Assembly: GCF_000224065.1 (NCBI RefSeq)
Contig: NZ_AFWT01000009.1
Location: 62,001 to 126,000, forward strand
DNA length: 64,000 bases
Direction of reading: 5' to 3'
Origin: Thiorhodococcus drewsii AZ1
GTDB lineage: Bacteria; Pseudomonadota; Gammaproteobacteria; Chromatiales; Chromatiaceae
Shown: positions 1 through 9,195 of the stretch, piece by piece
Numbering within the stretch: the stretch's first letter is position 1
How the letters are laid out: each line of letters starts with the position of its first letter
Notes under the pieces: model-generated
Database searches by the model: none
Told to the model about the DNA's origin: nothing
The model's input: the letters and a program-made list of their open reading frames with translations, nothing else
Program-made: the position numbers and the translations under genes

Positions 1-3000
1 CGATCGACACCAGCAGCGAGCCGGTTCCCGGCAGACGGTCGGACAGCCAGCTCGGATCCAGACGCAACTCGCCACCGGGCGCCAGCTCGCGGACCTGGGT
101 GCGGCTCGTCACCGGCGCGTTGGAGCGCACCGGCACCCTGAGCCGCTTGGTCAGATCGCGCCCATCCGGCGTGCGCAGATTGATCATGAGCCGATCGTCA
201 CCGACCGTCAGGGCCTCGATCGGCACCATCATCTGGAGACGGCCGCCCTCGGCCAGGGTCGCCGACTGCTCGGCCGACTCGGGCGCAATCAGGGTATGAC
301 CGCCCTCGGTCGCCACCCTGACCGCGATCTCGCCCGCTGGCCCCTCGACATGGGTCAAATTGAGCAGGATGCGCGAACGGTCTCCGGGCGCCAGGAAGCG
401 TGGCAGCGCCGCCGCGACTATCACTGGATCGCGCACCAGGAGATCGCTCACCGCATGGCCCACCCCAGTTGCAGACCAGGCCATGGCCATGACCCGAATC
501 GTGCCGTTGAAGTCCGGGATGTCGAAGGAGACGCTGGCGCGCCCCTGATCGTCCAGCTCGACCACGCCTGAATGGAAGGCAACCAGTTCATCGGTCGGCG
601 GTGGCCCTTCCATCTTGAGCAGCGCACCGTCGCCGCCGGAGCGCACCACGCCTGGAACGCCCTGCATGCGATCGATCAACTGACCGTAGAGATCGCGGAT
701 CTCCATGCCCAGACGACGCTGGGCAAAATACCAGTCGTCGGGCGCTGGTGGCTGATAGCGGGTGAGGTTGAGGATACCGACGTCGACCGCAGCGACCGTC
801 ACATAGACCGGCTCGCCGGGCGGGGCATGGGCGACCGAAACCGGGATCTGGATGGTCTGACGCGGACGAACCGTACCCTTGAGCGCGGGCGGCAGATCGA
901 GCGCGAGATCCAGCTTGCGCGATCCAGGGTCCACGGGCGCCCAGGTCAAACCGATGGCGCGCGCCGGCATACGCTTGGCCGCGAGGTCCATGGGCCGATA
1001 GAGTACGGCGGTGACATAGGCGCCCGGCCCCCAGTCCGCCGTGACCGGCAGCTCGACCTCGGCGCCCGTCTCGGGCACCGCGACCGCGCGCATGGCGATG
1101 AGACGATCGTCCACCACCATCACCAGGGCAAGCCCGGGGAAGCGCGGCTCCAGACGGACCTTGACCGTCTCGCCGATCCGGTAGCGCGGCTTGTCGAGCG
1201 AGACCTTGAGCAGATCGGGCGTGTCCTGGGCGGTCGGCTTGACGTACCAGCCGGCCTCGAAGTCGAGATCCACGGGCAGCGTGGAGCCGTCCGCGCTCTC
1301 CAATGCCAGACGATAGGCGCCCCACTCGACCGGCGACTCGATGCGGCCCAAGGCATCGGCCTCGAGATCCAGCGTTCCGCTCGCCACCCGCTGCGTGCTG
1401 GTGATCGGCTCATAGTCCCAGGAGCCGTCGGATTCATACCACTGGAAGCGCGTCGTCACCCGCGAGAGCGTCCAGCGCACGCCGGACAGCGGGGTCCGCT
1501 TGCCATCCGCGTCGATGGCAATGACCTCGAAGCGGGCATTGCCACCCTCGTCGACCGAGCCGTCGAACAGCGGCTTGACACCGATCCGGCCCTGCTTGGC
1601 CGCCAGCGGAAGAGTCAATGAACGCTCGACCGGACGACCGTTGTCGTCCACCACCCGCACATGCAGATTGGCCTGGAGCGGCTTGCTGGTCGGAGGCAGA
1701 TCGGGCAGGGTCAGCGCAACCTCGGCCTTGCCCTGGTCGTCGGTCTTGGACGCGGGCAGCGCACCGCCAACCGGCTCGAACGTCTCGCTTTCGAGCCCGA
1801 AGCGATAGCCCTCGTATCCAGCGAGACTGGAAACCGGCTTCACCTGAACCTCGCCCTCGACCGCAAGCCCGGCCGCCGGTGCCCCGTAGAGAAAGCGCGC
1901 ATCCACCGCGATGGGTGCCGGATCCTCGGGGTCGATCACGCCCGCCGCGCTGTCCAGATCGAAGGTCAGCCGCTCGGGCTCGAAGTCCTCGACCAGGAAG
2001 GAGAGGTCTGCCAGCGACGGAGCCTTGGGATCGCTGTAGACCGACGCCCGCCAGGTCCCGCGCATGGCGGTTCGGGTGAGGGTCAGGTCGAGCTGATGAC
2101 CGCCCGCCCCCTTGTCCTTGGTCAGTTGGCGCAGATACTCGACCCCGTCCGGGCGCTTGACCACGAAGGTGATGGGGAGATTGGGCGCAGCCTTGGCCCG
2201 GGCGTCGCGGATCAGGGCGGTGAGATGCACCACCTCGCCCGGTCGATAGGCGCCGCGTTCGCTGACCAGATAGACGTCGAGCGGCTTGGGCGGAAGCCGC
2301 CCGGCGACACCGCGATCGGAGAGATCGAAGGGCGTCTGGGTCAGATCGAGGAAGGCATAGTCGCCATCCTCGCCCTCGGCGATCAACAACGCGGGGGCGT
2401 TGCCGCCCGTGCCGCGCAACAGACCCGGATCGAAACGGGCATAGCCTTGGTCGTCCGTGGTGGCACGCCCAAGGATCTCGTTGTTGACCGCGACCAAACG
2501 CACCGCGACCCCACCAACCGGCTTGGCGCTCGACAAGGAGCGAACCAAGGCGTGCAGCCCGTCGTTTCCGGCAAAGGTTGCCAGACCCAGATCCGTGACC
2601 ACGAACCACTGGGTGGCCCGGGTATCGGATTGGTCGGTGGCATTGTGCGCCCGCGCTGTCATGGCATAGGCGCCGGGCTCGAGATCGGTGACGACCGCGC
2701 CGACCGGAACCGCCGTGGTCACCTCGCGATTGAGTTGGGACCGGACCTCCACCGTTCCCTTCCAGACCGATTCGCCCAGGGACTCCTTGATCCGGCCCGT
2801 TTTCCAGTCATCGAGCTGTTTCAGCCAGACGCCGTCATCCATCGCCTGGGTCAGGGAGCGGTCGCCGATGCGATAGACCGCCGCATCGATCAGATCGGTA
2901 TTGACCGAAACCAGCGGGATCGCCGCCTCGTCACCCTTGGGCAAAACATAGGCGCGACCGAGAAAACGCACCATCGGCGAGCGATCGCGCACATAGATGT

Positions 3001-4090
3001 CCAGATCGCTGCCCTTGGACAGGATCTCGCCGTCCGCGGCAGGGAGACCGGGGCGTACCAGGATGGAATAGCGCTCGCCGTGACGCACTCCGTCGATGCA
3101 CATCTGGCGATCCTCGACCTCGATCGGAAGATCGGTGCGATCGGCGACCCGCACGAAATCGGTCAAATTGGCCCGATCGCGCGCCAGGGGGTCGCTGAAT
3201 TGGATGCAGATGCGCGGATTGGCGGCATCGGAATCCACCTCGTGCCCCGTGACCCGGAAGCCATGCTCGGCGAGCAGTTTGTCGTAGTCGGCGCGCAGAC
3301 GCTCGGACTCGACCAACGCTAAGGAGGCGCGGGTCGCCCGAATCGCTGGTCGCCACTGCTGCTGATCGGCCAGGCTCCGCCCCAAGCGTTGTAACGCGCC
3401 GGCCCGCTCCTGCACGCCCTCGGATCGCAGATAGGCGTTGATCGCCGCCGCTGTCGCCTCCTTCTTGAGTCGCTGACGCGTCCGCCAATCGGATGGTGAG
3501 GCCGTGCTGGCCGCCTCCGAGAGTGCCAGCCAGAGGTCACGGCTGGCAGGTCCGAGACCCAGTGCGTCGGCATAGAGCTCGGCCGCGCGCACCGGATTCT
3601 TGGCCGCCATGGCCGAGCGCGCCTGTGCGACGAGCGACTCGCGCCGCGCGCCCGTCGGCGCCGATTTGGCGAGTCGCTCGACCAGGGCGCGCGCATCGCT
3701 CAACTCGCGGGGAGGCAGAAAGGTCAGCTCGGAGGCCCGGGTCGCCGCCAGATCGACGAGCGACACCCCGGCCTCTTGGACGCGCCCCGAGACGGCTCCC
3801 TCGAATGGACGCGGATCCGCAAAACTCTCCTTGAGGAAGCACCATCCCGCCTTGGTATTGAAGGTAAATGCCTTGCAGCGCGCATCGTCCAGACAAGCCG
3901 CCTTGCAGGCATCCAGGCTCACGTCCTTCAGCGTGGCAAAATCACGGCCGAAATAGTCCGTGCCCAGGGTCATCGTCAGTTCGCGATCCGCTGCGGATGC
4001 GGCAATCGGATGCGCAACCGTCAGCATGACACCCAAAACAGAGCAGATGGCGCGCAAAGAAAGGCGCAAGACGGGTCGAAAACCGAGCAT
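1..4090 (-). CDS. Alpha-2-macroglobulin family protein with N-terminal PAN/Apple module (partial)
   Basis: The minus-strand frame is open from an ATG at 4088-4090, preceded by an AGAGGGG-like ribosome site, to the window edge, giving about 1,363 codons; the C-terminus lies outside. Residues 1-34 look like a signal peptide ending near ASAA. Residues 44-88 form a small Cys-rich PAN/Apple-like module with Cys 62, 66, 72 and 84. The rest has the repeated beta-rich macroglobulin pattern, with typical blocks such as YLVSERGAYRPGEVVHLTALIR (shortened: RGAYRPGE) and VDVGILNLTRY. Bacterial homologues (YfhM/MagD type) are periplasmic traps or shields against proteases, often working with a penicillin-binding protein 1C. 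The region that would show the bait and thioester motif is not in the window, so the thioester cannot be assessed. The family call is firm; the physiological role is inferred. Confidence 0.9.
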   Translation of the reverse strand, partial: MLGFRPVLRLSLRAICSVLGVMLTVAHPIAASAADRELTMTLGTDYFGRDFATLKDVSLDACKAACLDDARCKAFTFNTKAGWCFLKESFADPRPFEGAVSGRVQEAGVSLVDLAATRASELTFLPPRELSDARALVERLAKSAPTGARRESLVAQARSAMAAKNPVRAAELYADALGLGPASRDLWLALSEAASTASPSDWRTRQRLKKEATAAAINAYLRSEGVQERAGALQRLGRSLADQQQWRPAIRATRASLALVESERLRADYDKLLAEHGFRVTGHEVDSDAANPRICIQFSDPLARDRANLTDFVRVADRTDLPIEVEDRQMCIDGVRHGERYSILVRPGLPAADGEILSKGSDLDIYVRDRSPMVRFLGRAYVLPKGDEAAIPLVSVNTDLIDAAVYRIGDRSLTQAMDDGVWLKQLDDWKTGRIKESLGESVWKGTVEVRSQLNREVTTAVPVGAVVTDLEPGAYAMTARAHNATDQSDTRATQWFVVTDLGLATFAGNDGLHALVRSLSSAKPVGGVAVRLVAVNNEILGRATTDDQGYARFDPGLLRGTGGNAPALLIAEGEDGDYAFLDLTQTPFDLSDRGVAGRLPPKPLDVYLVSERGAYRPGEVVHLTALIRDARAKAAPNLPITFVVKRPDGVEYLRQLTKDKGAGGHQLDLTLTRTAMRGTWRASVYSDPKAPSLADLSFLVEDFEPERLTFDLDSAAGVIDPEDPAPIAVDARFLYGAPAAGLAVEGEVQVKPVSSLAGYEGYRFGLESETFEPVGGALPASKTDDQGKAEVALTLPDLPPTSKPLQANLHVRVVDDNGRPVERSLTLPLAAKQGRIGVKPLFDGSVDEGGNARFEVIAIDADGKRTPLSGVRWTLSRVTTRFQWYESDGSWDYEPITSTQRVASGTLDLEADALGRIESPVEWGAYRLALESADGSTLPVDLDFEAGWYVKPTAQDTPDLLKVSLDKPRYRIGETVKVRLEPRFPGLALVMVVDDRLIAMRAVAVPETGAEVELPVTADWGPGAYVTAVLYRPMDLAAKRMPARAIGLTWAPVDPGSRKLDLALDLPPALKGTVRPRQTIQIPVSVAHAPPGEPVYVTVAAVDVGILNLTRYQPPAPDDWYFAQRRLGMEIRDLYGQLIDRMQGVPGVVRSGGDGALLKMEGPPPTDELVAFHSGVVELDDQGRASVSFDIPDFNGTIRVMAMAWSATGVGHAVSDLLVRDPVIVAAALPRFLAPGDRSRILLNLTHVEGPAGEIAVRVATEGGHTLIAPESAEQSATLAEGGRLQMMVPIEALTVGDDRLMINLRTPDGRDLTKRLRVPVRSNAPVTSRTQVRELAPGGELRLDPSWLSDRLPGTGSLLVSI

Positions 4091-4379
4091 GGCGTTACCC
4101 CTCTGGAGACGAATCTCGTGGTCGAAACATCCTTTTTGACAACTCTAATCGGTCGCCATAAACGGGTAAAGATGCTGAAAACCCGCCTGAATTGAGGAGG
4201 TAAGGGCTGATTCAGCGTACGGGACAGGGTCGAAATACCCCGATGCCCGCACGTTTTTCCTTAACACGTGGTTTCGGTAAGGGTTAAGATCGTTACGCTT
4301 GACGCATCGATGGTCTCGCGCGCAGTTCCAGAAGGCCATCGGCCATTCACCACACTGACCCATTTCAGGAGGGTTCGTC

Positions 4380-4976
4380 GTGTCTAATGCAGGTAAAAAA
4401 CAAAGTTCGCTGATACTCGCGCTCCTGCCATTCGTGATTCTGTATGTCTGCACCGTCGCACTTTTCGCACTCACCCGCGACGACATGGCCAGCACGGTCG
4501 GATATTGGGAATACTTCGTTCCCTTCGCCGCCATCATCGCATTGATCTCGGGCTGGGGAACCACATACGCAAACGGACAGTGGCGCCTCTTCTATCTCAT
4601 CAAGCAGGCCATCATTTGGGGCGGCTTCATCTGGTTGCTCATGCTGTTCCAGACGATGGGAATCGACACCGCGCTCGGTGCTCAGAAGGCCACACTCACA
4701 CTCATCTTCCTGGTCGCACTCGTCATGATCGTCTCCGGAATCACCATGGACTGGAAGATGGTCCTCTATGGTGCCTTCCTTTGCCTCTGCGGCTATCTGC
4801 TGACGGCTCCAGGCAATGCGGCCGTCCTGCAGCCCATCGGCGATAGACTCGGAATCGCCGATGCCCAAACCAAGCCTATGAGCATGATTATCGGAATCGC
4901 CGTCGCGGCGTTCGTTCTCACCGCTCTCATGCTGATCATGACCCGCGCAACCATCGCTACCAAGCGCGGTCGTTGA
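4380..4976 (+). CDS. Polytopic membrane protein of unknown function
   Basis: This 198-residue protein has a GTG start at 4380, chosen because a strong AGGAGGG lies 6 bases upstream at 4367-4373. About six hydrophobic segments are visible (roughly residues 10-31, 44-62, 73-93, 104-122, 127-143 and 168-188), with a short Lys-containing N-terminus and a basic C-terminal tail, so it is an inner-membrane protein. I do not recognise a family and see no catalytic motif. It stands alone between the divergent macroglobulin gene and a convergent thioesterase gene, so context gives no function. The good ribosome site and coherent membrane topology support a real gene. Confidence 0.8.
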   Translation: MSNAGKKQSSLILALLPFVILYVCTVALFALTRDDMASTVGYWEYFVPFAAIIALISGWGTTYANGQWRLFYLIKQAIIWGGFIWLLMLFQTMGIDTALGAQKATLTLIFLVALVMIVSGITMDWKMVLYGAFLCLCGYLLTAPGNAAVLQPIGDRLGIADAQTKPMSMIIGIAVAAFVLTALMLIMTRATIATKRGR

Positions 4977-5088
4977 TGAGCGCCTGACAGACGAGATGTC
5001 TTTCGTTTCCCGGGTCAGAATCGGGCGCGCCCCCTTCAAGAAGCGTCACCAGCCGACCCACGCCCTCCAAGGCGTCTGACGAAGGCAA

Positions 5089-5117
5089 GCCCCTCTCCCC
5101 ACCCTGGGGAGAGGGGC
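5089..5117. repeat. Perfect 12-bp palindromic hairpin, REP-like or terminator
   Basis: Arms at 5089-5100 and 5106-5117 are perfectly complementary around a 5-base loop. The stem is the C-rich/G-rich CCCCTCTCCCC type that is often dispersed between genes in proteobacteria. It lies between the ends of two convergent genes (membrane protein and thioesterase), so it could also end transcription from both sides. There is no T-tract. Confidence 0.6.
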
Positions 5118-5182
5118 GCAGCGGCCGAATCCTGAACGGCCAGCCCCCCTGAATCTTCCCTGCAAGTCTGGCTGCCCGATCC

Positions 5183-5536
5183 TCAGGGTAAAGGCAGCTT
5201 GTGGCCGGACTCATCGAGCCGCACGAAGGTGATGCAGGTCGAAAAGATCGACTCCTCGACACCCGTTTCCAAGTCGTCCGCAAAGACCTGGATCGAATAG
5301 GTCAAGGACGTTCGCCCTCGACAACTCTCGACCGCCTCGAAGCGCAGCACCACCCCCTGGCGCGCGCCCTTATGAAACTCCACGCGGTCCATGCCGACTG
5401 TCACGAAACGACACCCCGGATTGTCCCGGCTGGCGGCAATCCAGGCGATCTCATCGACCCATTTCAACAGACAGCCACCGAACAGGTGGCCGTAATGGTT
5501 CAGATGCTCAGGTCTGACGACCGTATAAGTCTCCAC
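5183..5536 (-). CDS. Acyl-CoA thioesterase, YciA-like hotdog protein
   Basis: This 117-residue single hotdog-fold protein hydrolyses acyl-CoA to free acid and CoA in the cytoplasm. The N-terminal block with NHYGHLFGG, followed by a helix with DEIAWIAA, is the characteristic active-site region (G-x-x-F/L-GG and a catalytic Asp) of the YciA/acyl-CoA hydrolase group. The later block RFEAVESCRGRTSLTYSIQVF matches the family's second strand set. It is slightly shorter than E. coli YciA. It is divergent from the symporter gene at 5696 and probably monocistronic. Substrate chain length cannot be read from the sequence. Confidence 0.85.
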   Translation of the reverse strand: METYTVVRPEHLNHYGHLFGGCLLKWVDEIAWIAASRDNPGCRFVTVGMDRVEFHKGARQGVVLRFEAVESCRGRTSLTYSIQVFADDLETGVEESIFSTCITFVRLDESGHKLPLP

Positions 5537-5695
5537 AACGACACTCCCGATACACGAAAAACACCAAATAAGGACGAAACGTTTACAAAAACGTCCTTTT
5601 CATGCGCTGGATCTATATAAAAACAGTGCGTGAACAATGTATTTTCCCCCGCGATCGCACCAAGACCCATAACGAATCCAAAAATAGGGGGAAAC

Positions 5696-7534
5696 ATGGC
5701 CGGAAATCCTTCGGTAGGCTGGATCGACATCCTCGTCATTCTTGCCTATCTGCTCGCCACCGGCTACCTGGGCTGGCTCGGCTATCGAGGCACCCGCTCG
5801 GCGGCCGACTTTCTGGTGGGCGGACGTTCCGCCCATCCGATCATCATGGCGGTCTCATACGGCGCCACCTTTATCTCGACAGCGGCCATCGTCGGCTTCG
5901 GCGGCGTCGCCGGCCTCTTCGGCATGAGCCTGCTGTGGCTGACCTTTTTGAACATCGCGATCGGCATCCTCATCGCCTTCACCCTATTCGGCGAACCGAC
6001 GCGTCGACTCGGACATCGACTCGGAGCACACACCTTCCCCGAGTTCCTGGGACTGCGCTATCAGAGCCGAGGTATCCAGATCCTCGCTGGCGCACTCATC
6101 TTTCTGTTCATGCCGCTCTATTCGGCCGCAGTCATGACCGGCGGCAGCATCTTCGCCTCGACCCAATTCGGCATCGACTTCGAGGTCGCCCTGCTCATCT
6201 TCGCCGTTATCACCGCCGCCTACGTGATCCCCGGCGGACTCAAGGCGGTCATGTACACCGATACATTCCAGGGCCTCATCATGGCCCTCGCCATGATCTT
6301 CCTGCTGGTCTTCACCTATTCCAGCCTGGGCGGCATCACCGAGGGTCATCGCTATCTGACCGAGATGGCCGACATGGTCCCCGCGCCGCTCCAGAACATG
6401 GGGCATGAAGGCTGGACCGCAATGCCCGCGTTCGGCTGGGGGTCGCACACCTATGATCTCTGGTGGATCGTCATCACCTCCATCATCCTCGGCGTCGGTA
6501 TCGGCGTGCTGGCCCAGCCACAGCTGATCGTGCGCTTCATGACCGTGCGCAGCCGCCGCGAGCTGGACCGGGCGGTGCCGATCGGCGCCATCTTCATCAT
6601 GCTGATGACCGGAACCCCCTTCCTGGTCGGAAGCCTCTCGAACGCCTGGTTCGCCCAGCACGGCCCGATGCTGCACGGCAAAGTGGTCAAGGAGATCGAC
6701 GCCGAAAAGGACCGCGCACTGGTCGAGCTGATGAAACAGAACGACGCGGGCGACTGGGTCGCGATCATCAGCCCCAAGACCCAGGCTCCGGCCAAGGCCG
6801 CGCTCATCGTCAGCGAACGCACCCAGGTCCAGGACGCCTCGAGCCAGGACTTCGAACTGGTCGGCGGACGCTCGACCGCCCTCACCTACGTCAAGGGCGA
6901 CGCCGACAAGATCATCCCGGCCTTCATCTCAGCAGCGCTGCCGCACTGGTTCGGCGTCATCTTCTTCCTCGCCCTGCTGGCGGCGGCCATGAGCACCATC
7001 TCCAGCCAGTTCCACACCATCGGAACGGCGGCCGGACGCGACCTCTACGAGCAAGTCGGCAGCAAGGGGCAGAGCCGCGAACCCAGTCTGCTGGTCATGC
7101 GGCTCGCCATCGTACTGGGGCTGCTGATCGCCGTGTCCATCAGCTACACGGTACGCCAGGAATACATCATCGCCCGCTTCACCGCGATCTTCTTCGGTCT
7201 CTGCGCGACGAGCTTCCTCCCGGCCTATATCGGCGGACTCTTCTCGCAACGGGTCACGCGCGCCGGCGCGCTGACCTCGATGGTCGTCGGCATGGGCGTA
7301 TCGCTCTTTTGGCTGCTGCTGGTGAAATCGAAGGAGGCCGCCGCGATCGGGCTGGTTCAGCGAGTCACCGGCGGCAAGACCAGCATTCTGGCCGACTATC
7401 CGAACTGGCCGGCGGTGGATCCGATCATCGTGGCACTGCCGGCCGCCTTTCTGGCCCTGATCCTGGTCAGCGCCGTCACCAAGCCACCGAGCGCAGAGCA
7501 CCTGCGCCACTGTTTTCCCGAACGGAATCCATGA
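5696..7534 (+). CDS. Sodium:solute symporter (SSS family) with enlarged hydrophilic loop
   Basis: Secondary transporter with the sodium/solute symporter fold. The ATG at 5696 is preferred because AGGGGGA lies just upstream; an in-frame GTG at 5630 lacks a ribosome site and would add 22 non-hydrophobic residues. The 612-residue product has about 13 hydrophobic segments. Family features include ADFLVGGRS after TM1, GFGGVAGLFG, the YVIPGGLKAVMYTDTFQG block around residues 176-203, and AAMSTISSQ around 430-437, where SSS proteins bind Na+. Residues about 331-405 form a hydrophilic, charged stretch between membrane segments that is much longer than usual. A 56-residue membrane protein and an outer-membrane porin follow directly, suggesting one uptake unit. 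The substrate is not evident; organic acid or anion uptake is possible. Confidence 0.88.
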   Translation: MAGNPSVGWIDILVILAYLLATGYLGWLGYRGTRSAADFLVGGRSAHPIIMAVSYGATFISTAAIVGFGGVAGLFGMSLLWLTFLNIAIGILIAFTLFGEPTRRLGHRLGAHTFPEFLGLRYQSRGIQILAGALIFLFMPLYSAAVMTGGSIFASTQFGIDFEVALLIFAVITAAYVIPGGLKAVMYTDTFQGLIMALAMIFLLVFTYSSLGGITEGHRYLTEMADMVPAPLQNMGHEGWTAMPAFGWGSHTYDLWWIVITSIILGVGIGVLAQPQLIVRFMTVRSRRELDRAVPIGAIFIMLMTGTPFLVGSLSNAWFAQHGPMLHGKVVKEIDAEKDRALVELMKQNDAGDWVAIISPKTQAPAKAALIVSERTQVQDASSQDFELVGGRSTALTYVKGDADKIIPAFISAALPHWFGVIFFLALLAAAMSTISSQFHTIGTAAGRDLYEQVGSKGQSREPSLLVMRLAIVLGLLIAVSISYTVRQEYIIARFTAIFFGLCATSFLPAYIGGLFSQRVTRAGALTSMVVGMGVSLFWLLLVKSKEAAAIGLVQRVTGGKTSILADYPNWPAVDPIIVALPAAFLALILVSAVTKPPSAEHLRHCFPERNP

Positions 7535-7548
7535 AGAGGCACTGAATC

Positions 7549-7719
7549 ATGATTGGTATCGATGATCCGTTCGTTCTGATCGCCTATTTCGGCATCATCG
7601 CATCAGCCGTTGCGAGCCTGATCTACGGGCTCGTGCGGCGCAATGCCGCACGCGATGACGTCACCCCCGAAGATCGCCAATGGGCACTCGACGAGAAGAA
7701 GGTAGACGATGACATCTAA
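7549..7719 (+). CDS. Small membrane protein, putative symporter accessory subunit
   Basis: A 56-residue ORF starts at ATG 7549, 14 bases after the symporter stop, and ends at TAA 7717-7719, overlapping the next gene's start by 11 bases. It has one hydrophobic helix (residues about 8-29, FVLIAYFGIIASAVASLIYG) followed by a charged tail with RRNAARDD and EKKVDDDI. Small one-helix proteins encoded directly after SSS-type symporters are known in several proteobacteria and are annotated as symporter small accessory proteins; this fits by size, topology and position. The tight packing between symporter and porin argues for translation coupling and a shared function. Confidence 0.75.
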   Translation: MIGIDDPFVLIAYFGIIASAVASLIYGLVRRNAARDDVTPEDRQWALDEKKVDDDI

Positions 7720-9079
7720 GAAAAAAAAACTCCTGGCAGGAGGACTGACCGCCGCGATTTCCTGCACGACGGCCATCGCCCAAGAGGCGACATCGCCATT
7801 CACCTGGGGCGGAGACGTGCGACTCCGACAGATCTTCGTGGACAACGTCGGCCTCGACGCCGACAGCAAGACTGCAGACCGCACCTTCGAGCGGCTACGC
7901 ACGCGACTCTGGGGCAACTACGCCTTCGACCAGAACGTCTCGGTCAAGGCGCGCCTGCTCTGGGAGGGCCGGCACTATCAATCGCCGAACCGATCGGATT
8001 ACCCTCCGCTCGAAAACTGGTACAGCGGTGGCATCTTGTTCGACCTCCTGCACGTCGATGCCAAGAACATCGCCGGCCTGCCGCTCTCAGCGCGGATCGG
8101 CCGTCAGGAGATCATGCTCGGCAACGGCTGGCTGATCCTGGAAGGAACGCCGCTCGACGGTTCCCGAAGCTTCTATTTCGACGCCGCGCGCGCCACCTAT
8201 GCCGCCGAGGCCATCGACACCACCTTCGACCTCATCTACATCGACCAGAACCCCGACACCGGACGCTTCCCTCAGTCGCTCAACGGCGAACTCGAAGACC
8301 AGACCGAACAGCACGAAACCGGTGTCGTCCTCTACGCCAACAACAAGTCCCTGCTGGACGGCGACCTGGACGGCTATTTCATCTACAAGCACGACGCGCC
8401 GAACGACACGCCTGGCAATCTGCGCGTCAACAACGGCTATCCATTCGCCTCGCCGAGCAACTCGGCCGACATCTACGCCCTCGGAGCACGTGCAGACACC
8501 AAGCTGATGGAGAATCTGCGTCTGCGCGCCGAATTCGTCTATGAATGGGGGACCCGCAACGACCGCGACCTCAGCGCCTTCGGACTCAACAGCCGCCTGA
8601 CCTACAGCTTCAACGACCCGCTGAGCAACGCGCTGCATCTGGGCTACGAATATCTGTCGGGCGACGATCCGGACACCCAGGACGACGAGGGCTTCGATCC
8701 GCTCTGGTCGCGCTGGCCGCAGTGGAGCGAGCTAATGATCTATCAGTGGCCGCTCGACAGCCGCGTGGCCGGCGCGACCAACCTCCATCATCTCAACGCG
8801 GGCTGGAGTGCCCAGGTCCATTCGACGACCAAGGTCTCGCTCGACTATCACGCGCTTTGGGCGGCGGAGGAATATCCCAGCTATCCCTCGCAACTTGGTC
8901 TGATCAGCGGCGACGACAATTTCCGCGGCCATCTCTTCACCGGCTGGATTCGCACCAAGCTCAACAAGCATGTCGCCGGCCATCTGGTTGCCGAGTATCT
9001 GATGCCGGGCGACTATTACGCCGAAAATCGACGCAACGACTCCTTCTTCGTCCGCGCCGAGGTCAGCTACACCTGGTAA
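7709..9079 (+). CDS. Outer-membrane porin, alginate export (AlgE-like) family
   Basis: The 456-residue product has a signal peptide (KKKK, then a hydrophobic stretch, cleavage near AIAQ-EA). A beta-barrel pattern of alternating aromatic and polar residues follows and ends in an aromatic strand finishing with SYTW, as expected for BAM insertion. The block RTFERLRTRLWGNYAF and the GRQEIMLGNGWLILEG motif are typical of alginate_exp family barrels. Despite the family name, members outside Pseudomonas are usually general anion or organic-acid channels. The start at 7709 has a purine-rich GAAGAAGG upstream, inside the small upstream ORF. Co-transcription with the symporter suggests it brings the same substrate across the outer membrane. 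Confidence 0.85.
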   Translation: MTSKKKKLLAGGLTAAISCTTAIAQEATSPFTWGGDVRLRQIFVDNVGLDADSKTADRTFERLRTRLWGNYAFDQNVSVKARLLWEGRHYQSPNRSDYPPLENWYSGGILFDLLHVDAKNIAGLPLSARIGRQEIMLGNGWLILEGTPLDGSRSFYFDAARATYAAEAIDTTFDLIYIDQNPDTGRFPQSLNGELEDQTEQHETGVVLYANNKSLLDGDLDGYFIYKHDAPNDTPGNLRVNNGYPFASPSNSADIYALGARADTKLMENLRLRAEFVYEWGTRNDRDLSAFGLNSRLTYSFNDPLSNALHLGYEYLSGDDPDTQDDEGFDPLWSRWPQWSELMIYQWPLDSRVAGATNLHHLNAGWSAQVHSTTKVSLDYHALWAAEEYPSYPSQLGLISGDDNFRGHLFTGWIRTKLNKHVAGHLVAEYLMPGDYYAENRRNDSFFVRAEVSYTW

Positions 9080-9121
9080 TCGCATCCGCGATCCATCGGC
9101 CAATCGGCTCACTGCCAAGCG

Positions 9122-9149
9122 CGCGAGCGGGAATCGATACCCGCTCGCG
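9122..9149. terminator. Hairpin between convergent porin and chemoreceptor genes
   Basis: Perfect 10-bp arms at 9122-9131 and 9140-9149 enclose an 8-base loop. The position between two converging stop codons suits a bidirectional terminator. No clear T-tract follows on either strand. Confidence 0.6.
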
Positions 9150-9195
9150 ACGCCCTCCTCACCAAGCGACACTCAGGCACTCGGCAAGCGCCTTA

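Noticed and set aside
1661-3322. Long plus-strand open frame of 553 codons
   Set aside because: It is the antisense of the alpha-2-macroglobulin gene, whose minus-strand frame is clearly coding.
5630-5695. GTG start giving a longer symporter
   Set aside because: No ribosome site, and the extra residues are not typical of SSS N-termini; ATG 5696 has AGGGGGA upstream.
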